Made by a program: the position numbers and the translations under genes. This document shows positions 48,215 to 57,907 of a stretch of DNA of 64,000 nucleotides, piece after piece; position 1 is the stretch's first letter, and each line of letters opens with the position of its first letter. The notes under the pieces were generated by a model. The model was not told the origin of the DNA, searched no databases, and saw only the letters and a program-made list of their open reading frames with translations. This DNA comes from Ceratocystis colombiana (taxonomy: Eukaryota > Ascomycota > Sordariomycetes > Microascales > Ceratocystidaceae): NCBI GenBank assembly GCA_026419805.1, contig JAOSLS010000129.1:1-64000 (forward strand), written 5' to 3'.

Positions 48215-49389
48215 CTCAGCCGAATAATCACCCCTCAAAAAGAAAACGCCTTGTATCACGTGAATGGACTTCTCTCAAGCTATCGACTCCCGCTGTTGTA
48301 CATATTAGCCGGCTTTGATACCCTTACATGTAGTCGCCTGCTGGCTGCTGTCATCCAAAGGCATTGTAGTTTGGCACTACATCCATCGTCCACGGGAAGT
48401 CATACTCGCCAACTTGAAAAATCGAACCGCCCTTAAACATGCATGAAGACACAGTGTACTTGTGAGCGACAGACCAGACTCTCTGTCTGTCTGCTTCCCT
48501 GCTGTTATCCCGTCTTCCCACCCATATTGCTCTGTTTTCGTGCTAACGCTCTAAATTCCAAGTCCAACCCCCAAGTATGCTAGTGTTCTTGTCAGCCTGA
48601 CACGGCTTGCAACACTTACATACACACGCGTCCTGTCTCGATCTAGACTTTTCGTTTCTTTTTTTTTTTCAAAAAAAAAATAAGAAAAAAAAGCAACAAA
48701 AGCCCAATCACCCATCCCCCCCCCCCCCCGCCTCCCTTCTCCTCTGTTGGGTTTAATTACCTACCTACCCACGTTCATGGGATAGCCCAAGTCTTTTTTC
48801 TCTTGACATAGGGCTATGCTGCAGAATCGCTTGTTCTTTATTTCGTCATGCTAATAATTCTTTACCTTTACGCACAACTCTAGGCTCTGGTTCTCTATTT
48901 ACCTGTCTCTTGAAAACACCATCGACAGTAACGTCATCATCTACGCTATCATCGCCGCTGTTGATATTTTAATCCTGCATCGCGACAACTTGACTGCCTA
49001 TTCGCAAAAATCGAAACTCACAGTCATTATATTAACCAAGGCCTCGCGCAAATCTCATCTTGGATACGCCAGCTCTAGGCCTGGACCCAGCTCTGGCTCT
49101 GATCAACCGGCAAACATAGGCACATAATCGCTCGGCAATACAAATATCTTGTTTACTTGGTCGTTTCCAACGCCCTCGGCTTCTGTCTCGTCTCGTTAGG
49201 AGAGCCGTCAAGGTTTAGGCTATACTGTGACAATATTGAGGGTGTTGCTGTCTACAAAATCCCACGATAACCAAACATCGCCATCAATCATATTTTGTTC
49301 CGGACATCCGAACGCCCTGCTATCCCATATCTTGCATGTCGGCATACTCATTTCTTTCTTGCCTTTTGTCTTGATTGGGAGCACCCGTT

Positions 49390-51406
49390 ATGTCCTCGTC
49401 CCCAAGCTCGAATACGTACTATTCCACATCGTACCCTATAAAAACGCCATTTCGATCCAATACAAACATGCTGCATGCCACAGGCGAGTTTGATCATGAC
49501 ATGGACTATAACATGGATGACCACGATCATGAATTCACAACTGAGTTTTCCAACTTTGACTATCCTCCCACGGTTGACGTCAATAAGTCTGTCGCTAATC
49601 GCGAGTTTTCTTCTTTGATCAACGCTTCCACCGCACTCTTAAACACTGCCTCCTCAAATCCTGTTTCAGGCCCGCCTAGTCCGCCGCCTGATGGCCCGGG
49701 ATCCTCTGAGTTTGCTCCGCCTACTCGCCCAAGCAGTACCCCATTTCCACACATCGTCTCCCGACAATTACTCCAGTTTGAGAAGTCGGATGCGAAAATG
49801 GCCAATACAACTACTGACCATGAGAAAAAGGCCATGATACAGGATGGAGACAGCACTTCTGTCGAAACATGCGGTTTCTCACGCCTTCCCGTCGAAATTC
49901 ATGAAGAAATCCTCGACTACGTATTCGGCTCTCAACCCGCGGCGCAACCATGTCTAGCCGGCGGTTTCAATAGTATTGCGGCTTCCTGGAATATTTCCAC
50001 CCGGCGCTTCACCCGGAGCGATATATCAGACCTGGCGTTGGTTAGTCGTGTGTGGAGAGATCTGGTGCAAAGTCGTATATATCGCCACATTAAGCTGAGA
50101 GGCTCCGTCAACGCTATTATTGGTGCGGATAGTTGGTTTACACAGCACCCTTATCTTGCAAGCTACATTCGACATTTAGAGGTTTGGTTCCCTGTCTTTC
50201 AACCCGCTGCGGTAACTAATACTACCAACTCTGCCACTGCCATTGTAAGAATACCACCGAATCATAGCCCTACTTTGGATGGGTCTCCGAGACTCCCATA
50301 TATTGCCCCAGACAGCAACTGTACCCTGGAAGATGTCTTCCTAATGATCAAGCGCCATTTGCCTAGCATTAAGGTGCTAAGTTTGGAAGGTGGTGACAGA
50401 CGAAAGGCCCCCAAAGTGCAGAATCAGTCCTCTTCCTCACCTTCGGCCATACAGGATCTTGTCATATCATCAGTGCATACCCTAGTCACCAGAGGCCAGT
50501 GGAACCTTATCCGTAAGACTGAAGACTTCGCCTTTATTGTTGATCGTTTCCCCAATCTAGTGGAATGGCACAGTTCATACAGCAGGCAAAAGTCGAAGAC
50601 ATACATCACCATGGGTATGCTTATTTTGCCGTTTTTTCGCATGAAGATAAAGGTTCTGAACCTGCGAATGGAAAGCGAGTATCGGCGAGAACGTGCGTGC
50701 CCGCCGCTCTTTTTTCATAAAGTGTTAACGTTTGCCCATGTATGTCCTGAACTGGGCGCTATTGCAAAGTCTCTTGAGCATTTGACGTATACAGGAAGAA
50801 TATGTCCATGTTTCTTCGGCCACCTAGCCCAACGAGAGTCAGAAACCATCCGCCATAGCTTGAAAACAATCGACATCACAGTGAAAAACGTCTGCCGATT
50901 TTATGAAGCTACCCCGGATGGTCCTAGTACAGGAACCGGTATCCAAGACGCCTTGTTCATTCAATATTTTGAGGGCTTGGTTATATCTGCAGTGAAATGT
51001 CTCGCTGAGGCCACTTCTGTGAATTATTTACGGATCCGATATGTTGACTTGGGTAAGAGGACTGGCCTCCTTTGTTGTTGTTGTTATTATTGAACCTAGT
51101 AGCGGCTTGCTAACCTTCTAATTCCATCACTGCATGGACTCGATAGACTCAGCTGTCCCTCCTTTGAACCCTTATTTCCTCATTAAGGATAACGAGTGTA
51201 GTGGAGTTTGGAGTAATGCTATTGTAGCGGAACTCCGCAAAAGCAGGCCCAGAATGACGTTCCCTGGATTGGACAGCAGCTGTCCGGTTGTCCGAACTAA
51301 CGAAGATGGCGTTTTGGTTTTAAATCCAGACTTCAAAAGGGCAAAGGTTAAATCTTTCAAGATTTCAAACTATGCATACATCCAGCAAGCACTGAGTCCC
51401 GTCTAG
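49390..51406 (+). CDS. F-box domain protein
   Basis: Exons 49390-51052 and 51147-51406, giving 640 aa. The 94-bp intron has donor GTAAGA, a GCTAACC branch site and acceptor GATAG, and splicing yields YVDLDSAVPPLNPYF. The F-box is at about 160-215 (GFSRLPVEIHEEILDYVF ... DISDLALVSRVWRDLVQSRI). F-box proteins recruit substrates to SCF ubiquitin ligases through Skp1. No WD40, Kelch or canonical LRR is visible after it; the C-terminal part resembles the uncharacterised fungal F-box family that ends with a DS-x-PxLNPYF block followed by ECxGxW. The N-terminal 155 residues are disordered, with Ser/Pro and His/Asp-rich patches. The substrate is unknown. The open frame extends upstream only through non-ATG codons. 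Confidence 0.85.
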
Positions 51407-52023
51407 GAAGGGAACACAGAAACGTTTGATTCTAATGATGAGCCAGGCCCTTCTGCAGTAAGCACTGTGTCCCTTGAGGACTATGTCCCCGTTCCTTGAG
51501 GGCTATCTTGATTGATCCATCTGTCTGCATGGCCTATTTCCAAATGTGAGACATCGTTATACTGTCGCAGCTTTGCCCAAACCATCACTGGCAACGGATT
51601 TATTCACACCTCGTTGCAACTATAGACGGCTTCCTATAAATACGCCTAATCATTCCCACAAATACCATATCTGGTAAGATTGGGTTATGTTGCTACTTTC
51701 TTCTCTCTCGGCGTCTCCTCGTCACACTCTATGCCAATCAACAGCCGTCCATGTCTGTTTTTTTTTTGCCTCTGCTGTCATCATAGGTCAATATGCGCTT
51801 GTATCTCTGACATGAGACTTCCTCATGTCTTTTTCTTTCCTTGCTTCCATCTTGACTATTATTTCCTATGGGTGCTTTTATCCACAGCCCCTCCCTCTGT
51901 CATGTCGCGTGGTCAAACTTATTTTTTGGTGTTGAAAGGTCGCCATAGTCATCAGCGAAAATGATGCTCTGATGTATATATACCGAAGCCTTCTGTGAAT
52001 GTATTTTTCGAATCTCTAAAACT
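51407..52023. other. Convergent intergenic region, F-box gene and gpi14
   Basis: 617 bp holding both 3' UTRs. T-rich tracts; no gene recognised. Confidence 0.6.
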
Positions 52024-53513
52024 TTAGTTTGTCTTTTTTGTCTTGGCCAAAGACATAGACATCGCCTTTGTCTCTGATGTCCTTGAGTCGGCAAGGATAA
52101 TTCCTAAAATCCAGCAGTTTACGAGGAAAAATATAATGCTAGCAATCCATAAACCTGGCACAAAAGTGCTCTCACCCATGAACTCAAGCTGGAAACCCTG
52201 CTGTAGCCATAGACTTTGGGAGATGATCCAGAGTAGTAGAGCCGTTACTCCAAGGCGTGGCCGTGTGGTAAAAGGAGAGTTGGGCAAGCAAATGGGTAGA
52301 AAGATCATGTACCAGAGAAAGTACTAAGAAGAGAAGGTGGAATTAGAAAAAACAACGGGCAGGTAAGTAGAAGTGAGAGGGAAGCGGAAGAAAGGCTTAA
52401 GGACGTACCTGGCTTGTGCAAACCTTGTTGAACGTCACAAACGCAAAGGTCTGGGCCATCATAGAAGTCGCTAGATCACGCTTAGCCACAGCAATAGGGA
52501 TGAGCAAGGTGGAGAGGAGAAGCTGTGGGATAAAGGCAACAGACTCAATGCGGAAAGTCGTGGTGCTGGGCTCTGCTGAAGTAAGGTACAGCAGAGTATT
52601 GTATACGCTGAAGTTATGGCGGTGGTCGACCCTTGTAATGTGGTGTAGATACGTGTGCAGCACAAAAGGGTAGCCATAACTTGAACAAGAGAGATTAGTT
52701 TTTAAGCATGTGCTTGAAGGGGGGGGGGGGGGTATGATAGAGAGCAACTTACAGAGCATACATGGCAATATTGAGAGCCATGAAGGTAGCGAAACTAATC
52801 GCTGCAAATGAGACTCTCTGTGGTGTAACAAAGCCAAGTACACGCTGGGCTAGGCCCGCTGGTCTTTGCACAGTCTTGCTCGACCTCACAGCTGTATTTT
52901 CCATGTCCATCCACCATACAATAGCAGGAGCATATATGAATGGGTAGATCTTGAAATGAACCGAAAAGCCTAGCACTAATGCCGCCAGTGTAAAGCGGCG
53001 TTTGGATACAGCCCAGAGCAACCCAGCCGTTAATACACCTAATAGGCCCTCAGAGCTGCCACGTGTGCTAATTGTAGCGACCATGGGATTGAGCAACCAG
53101 ATAGCGGCGTAGGCATGAGCACGAGCACTGCGCACACCCCGTGTGTACAAAACCTGGAGTAGAAACCAACCGGCTAGCAGGTCAGCAACAGCAAAGATGA
53201 CCTTGCCGAAGGCAAAAAGCGCGACGGCAGCAGCGTTATTGCTAGAGACGGCAACGCTAGGGAGGAGAAGCCAGGCAAGCAACGGCGTGTAACGGTACGT
53301 CTCACGGTCGTATGGCGTGCCAGAGGCAGGTGATAGCGTGAAACGCGCGGCATCGGTGAATACAAGATAATCGATATCGGTGTACTTCACTGGCGTATTA
53401 GCATCTTGCCAGAGCCCATAGAGAAGGAGGGTAGCGCGTAGGAAGGCAGCAGATAGGAATAATGGGGTAGTCCTGAGGAGAGCCGAAGGGTAAAGACCAG
53501 AGATGAGAGACAT
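52024..53513 (-). CDS. gpi14: GPI mannosyltransferase 1 (Gpi14/PIG-M)
   Basis: Exons 53513-52753, 52679-52409 and 52323-52024, giving 443 aa. Introns are 73 and 85 bp with donors GTAAGT and GTACGT. It adds the first alpha-1,4-mannose from dolichol-phosphate-mannose to GlcN-PI in the ER lumen during GPI-anchor synthesis. The family's luminal DXD motif is present as YTDIDYLVFTDAARF (Asp46, Asp48), followed by SGTPYDRETYRYTPLLAWLL. Other conserved blocks are WLLNPMVATISTRGSSE, GFSVHFKIYPFIYAPAI, YGYPFVLHTYLHHITRVDHR, HNFSVYN, FIPQLLLS and FVTFNKVCTSQYFLWYM, the last rebuilt across intron 2. Many hydrophobic segments fit a multispanning ER protein. Intron 1 carries a C14 run on the sense strand between donor and branch region. 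Its acceptor, CAAG, is a less common form. Confidence 0.95.
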
Positions 53514-54036
53514 GGTTAGACTAACGATGGAAGGAGAGGGATGGGGATAGAGGCATAAGGTTTGTAAGTGCAGGTTGGCTAGAAGAGATCGTTGGGTCTG
53601 CGATAAAGTATCGCAGCAATTGCAAGCTGCCTGTTTTCGGCTGTGTTTGCCCAATGCTAAAGTTCAAGGAGTGAACGAGGGTTGATCGTGAACTTGAATG
53701 ATGTCGAAGGTGCACAATTAACAAGCCAACAAAGCGCTTTGTTTTGTGCAGGGGAATGTATACATAGTATTATGATACGGAGTTATACTGCCACGTAGTT
53801 ATACACACACTATGTAAGATATGCATAAGTTTATGCGGGCATAAATGGTGCACAAGCTCATGACAAGGACTTTGTACAATGAAAAAACATGCAAGCTAGG
53901 AGTCAAACTCACACAAAAGGGCAGTTGTCAGATAGAAAAACAGCCTCTTGAAAAAAAGAAAAGAAAATTATCTGCCACATATATAATTTTCCTTTCTGTT
54001 TCATTTGGTAACTCAACTCTAGTCTCAGAAATAACA
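53514..54036. promoter_or_regulatory. Divergent promoter region, gpi14 and TRAX
   Basis: 523 bp between the two starts. A TATATAAT element sits at 53980-53987, 50 bp before the TRAX ATG. No clear TATA box on the gpi14 side. Confidence 0.5.
53980..53987 (+). promoter_or_regulatory. Candidate TATA box of the TRAX gene
   Basis: TATATAAT in an AT-rich patch followed by CT-rich sequence, 50 bp upstream of the chosen ATG (54037). If used, transcription would begin downstream of the in-frame ATG at 53845, supporting the shorter protein. Confidence 0.45.
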
Positions 54037-54974
54037 ATGGCCGGAGTCAAGCGCAATGCCGACGGCAAAGACGTCACACCGCCAACCCGCTTTGGAGGCA
54101 TGTTTGAGCAGTTCCGCGATGAGCTAGACGAGCACTATGATCGCAAGGAGCGCATAGTTAAGGCGAGTCGCGATGTCACTGCGGCGAGTAAGAAAATGTG
54201 AGTTGGCGTAGCTTTTGAGCGGGCTATTCACTAACGCCAGCCTTGCCTACTGCAGCTCATCAGCCAACTTGGCTTCTTGCATCACGACCAACTGTCATTC
54301 CCTCTCCCCAAAGCTAACCATGGCTATGTAGTATTTTCTCTCTCCAGCGTGTGCGCTCCCTAAACAAGGATTTGCCGTCCCCTATTCAACGAGAAGTCGA
54401 CCTGCGTCTAGCTGCGATCCGAACTAGTCTTGAGCCGGTTGCTGGTGATTTACAAGGCATCAACCGCTACCGCTACCACAACCAGATGCGCTGTCTAGAA
54501 GAGCTTGTGGAGGCGCTTTCATTCATGCATTACATCCGTACCCAGACGCTGATTAGCCCTGCACAGGCCCAAGCTGCTGTGCCTGTGCCTACAGTCTTAC
54601 TCAACGAGCACGATTATCTGTACGGTATATTTGACCTGTTTGGCGAGATGATGCGCTTTGCCACCGTTGCGGCTGGCCGTACTGGCTCGTTGGGGGGTGT
54701 AGTCCAGCCTGCAGATGGGGGCGGTGACAAGACCCATGTAGACGGTGGGCAAGGCCGCAGTATGCTGGACGACATCCAGAATATGAGTGCCGAGTTTGAG
54801 TGTTTCCCAGAGGCCCCCGGCAAGGCGTATAGGATGAAAATGGAGGAGATGCGCAACTCAGTCAAAAAGGTCGAGGCATTGGGCTACGGCTTGGCCATTC
54901 GAAGGTCTGAACGGCCGAAGGGCTGGGTACCAGACCTGGACGTTGGGCCGGCACCCGAGGTGGAACAGGACTAG
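54037..54974 (+). CDS. TSNAX: Translin-associated factor X (TRAX), translin family
   Basis: Exons 54037-54197 and 54332-54974, giving 267 aa. The 134-bp intron has donor GTGAGT, a GCTAACC branch site and acceptor TGTAG, joining SKK to IIFSLQRVRSLNK. With translin, TRAX forms the C3PO endoribonuclease that degrades small-RNA passenger strands and tRNA-processing by-products; TRAX supplies the catalytic residues. Seen here are FEQFRDELDEHYDRKERIVK and ASRDVTAASKK (helix 1), RYRYHNQMRCLEELVEALSF (with Glu residues spaced as in the family's active site), DYLYGIFDLFGEMMRFA, and the C-terminal YRMKMEEMRNSVKKVEALGY. The translin gene is not in the window. A real in-frame ATG at 53845 would add 64 residues, but that extension does not look conserved and lies above a TATA box. 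Confidence 0.93.
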
Positions 54975-57907
54975 AATTCTCAAGCCAAATAACACTGGCC
55001 ATATTTGACATGGCAAAAAGAAAATATAGGCTGGCCGTATGACCCCACCGCTTCCAAGGTCCTGGGCCTCTTTTTTGAATAACACAGCACGGCTCCTTGC
55101 CAAGTTCTCTTTTCTATCTTGGAATCATTTCGAGATGAGCTCGAGAAACATACAACTAGAGAGAAGGTCTGTGTCAAAGTTACGGCGAGAAATTGTACTA
55201 AAGAAGGGTAAAAGTCGCAGTCAAGGCCGGGGCTTGCTTACAAAGACTCCACTCACGTTGCTTGTTCTGCTGTATTGAGGGCAGACCTGTGGGAAAAACC
55301 ATCCAGTTTTCAAGTCATCCCTATATCTTAAAGCTTCTCGAGATGTGAAAATTTCCCTTTACTATGAAAGGGGCTGGAGACTTGAGGATTATTCAAACAT
55401 ATCCCGTTAGCCTATGTCCCAGCTAACGTTTATCACACATCTGGCTTGATGATTTAGTGCTTATGGTAATGTGCTGAATAAAGTAAACATCGGCTCATTA
55501 AATGGTAAGAAACTAGGAATGATACATTGCGTGATCCATTACGAACACCACAGAGTCATAGCGATATTTATAAGCCAGATCTTCCCAGGTCTACGGCCTA
55601 TCGTATTAATAAGCTCACAACAGATGAACTTGTTGTTCAAAGGCCAATAACTAGTAATGGCAATATTGTCCAAGGAGGTAGATATCAGGGCATTACATCT
55701 TCCATCCCATTCCGGACTGACGCAACACTGCCATGCTATAGACTAAAACCAGAAACAACGAACTAGACGATTCAGCTGGGCCATTGCTTCTATCTGCATG
55801 TCCTAATTGCACTTGCTCCATTGCCCCATTAATCTTAGTATGGTTATCGGAGGAAAGGCTGCTGCCAGTGGTCCAAAGAGCAAGACCGGGACATGTCCTA
55901 TGGTGGCTGGTATAGTTCTGCAAGGTCGCCGATATAGACTCATGGATGGTCCAAGTTTTCCTTTTCTTTTCATAGATCCGTGTTCACCATAAGCAACAAG
56001 TGCCGTAGCTTGGTGTGTTGATGATTTACAAAGATGCATGTTCTCTCACAGCCAGCTATAGGCAGAGTAACAGACAGGTCTCTGTAATCAACTGAATATA
56101 TCCATAGCTCTTGAGCCCAAGGAAGAACTGACAGAAACATATTCCCATCTTTAGATGGTTAGTTAGCTTTGTACTACATTCTAGGGCTTAATTTGATGAC
56201 ACCTAGGTTACCCGAGAACTCAAGATTGTGTAGTATGGCCCCTTACTAAAAACTAATACATTTCGGTTCTAAGCTCAAGACAGCAATAGTACAATACCAA
56301 AAAACATTTACATCAGATTCCAGTAAATGCAAATGCCACCAGCTAATCAGTTTTTTTAATGTAGCTTGCAGCTAGCTTAGTACACACCGCTCATTTGAAT
56401 ATACTTTCTAAGATACATGGTGATGTTTATCGACTACATGTTGCTCAAGCAAAACCAGTTGTTGTTTGTGGCGAATGAAATCCGGAGGGATACTTTAGCA
56501 GGATTAGAGGTACAAGCATTCCATTTTCTGTCTTGGTAGCTATAAATCAGATTTGTTAGTGTCTATTGCATATGCTGACAACGACAGGACAGTGAGTGAG
56601 ACCAAAACCGTCCAAGACGCCAACACACATGTATACAAGGACACGGCGGTTCCTGGACTCAAGATATGCCTCTAGGAGAAGTCGCTCCGTGGAGCTCAGT
56701 CATTGATAAGGCACAGTAGAGTGCCGTGCACTTGTAAAACGAGAAGATAGTCAAATGAGCAAATTATCAAGCAAAGCCAAATGGTAAGTGTCTTGTTAAG
56801 GGTTAGACCCTAATTATGACCGGCGACGCCGCTTGAAGAGATGCAAAACTCGGTGAGCATCACAGGCCCCAGATTGCCTCATATTTCAAACAATCTACGC
56901 AGTTTCTCACATTATCATCTAAAAAAGCAGGCAACTAATGCAATATGCAGTATGCAACCGCTAGATTCATGCCTATGTCCATGGCTAATAGGATAAACAA
57001 AGAATCACAAAGAGCACTCTGGGAGCCGGGATCAGCCAAGCCACAAAACACACAATAACACGTTCTCCCCACACAGTGCCCACAAGACAAATACACAGTT
57101 ATATACCAGCTGTTAATGTATGGTACACTATTATAGTACATCGTTAAAGATACAGGCAATTACGCAAATATCCCTAATTTTCGTTACCGCTAAACACAAA
57201 TTTTCTTATCCTTTTTAGCCCTTAGTTCCCTCTCTCTTTCTTCCTGTCATTTCCTCTCTCCCTTCCTTTTCCTCCCCTCTCTTCGTGCACTCACAACCCC
57301 AATTTTCACGCAAAACACCTTGCTTTGCGCTGAAAACCATCCAAGTCAATTTCGACACTCTGGAGTTGACGTTTGTTTTCCTTTAAGTCAAAGAACTGCT
57401 CTTGCGACCTTCCTTTCAACCCGGTCACACCAAGCTGCTTGGTCCCCTTCTGTAAAGTCTCAACTTGGAGACGACCACCCACCAATCCACGATTAGAGAG
57501 GCCCATCGAGGCTACCCAGATAATGAAGAGAAGCGCGTCTTTGAGAAACGTAGCGCGGACTGGCTGTGAATTCGACGAGTTCACGTGAAGTATCTTGAGA
57601 TAGACCCCAGCATCTCGAGATACCCAAACTTACAAAAAAAAAAAGATACTACCAGAGGCCTGGCCTTGTGGTTCGCCAGCTAGCCAATTTGCTGCGAGCC
57701 CTTGTCCCTTGCCTTTGTGCTCAAGACTGATCAGCTAGTCTTGTCGCCTACTTGCCCTTCATTGCACCATCTCGATTTTATCTCAACTGTCTCTCTATCT
57801 TTGGGATCTATTTTGCTGTTTTTTTTTCATTTGCTTTACCTTTCGTTTTGTCGCCCTTGAATCTTTCATCACCACCACCACCAAAACTACTACTATACCA
57901 TCCTACC
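54975..57907. other. Gene-free, AT-richer stretch, 2.9 kb
   Basis: Between about 55280 and 57180 the DNA is AT-richer than neighbouring intergenic DNA and lacks the usual CT/GA tracts and G/C homopolymers. Short frames (e.g. 55527-55766) match nothing I know. It could be decayed mobile DNA, but I see no terminal repeats. From about 57200 it turns pyrimidine-rich ahead of the Zn2Cys6 gene, as expected for promoter and leader. Confidence 0.5.

Larger units (their letters stand above)
35989..49389. other. 13.4-kb gene desert rich in simple repeats
   Basis: No open frame or spliced combination here resembles a known protein. Frames of 100-165 codons (e.g. 38670-39098, 40479-40889, 46454-46948, 46973-47416) are low-complexity or unconserved-looking. 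The region has very long homopolymers (G36 at 41373-41408, C35 at 46084-46118, C15 at 36835-36849, C14 at 45596-45609 and 48716-48729) and several microsatellites, listed separately. It also has pentamer arrays (GGGCT, TGGCC, TCTCC, TTTTC). CTAAC/AG and GT motifs are present but not in an order I can turn into genes. The last ~500 bp is probably the F-box gene's promoter and leader. A small gene with tiny exons or a long noncoding RNA cannot be excluded. Confidence 0.6.
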
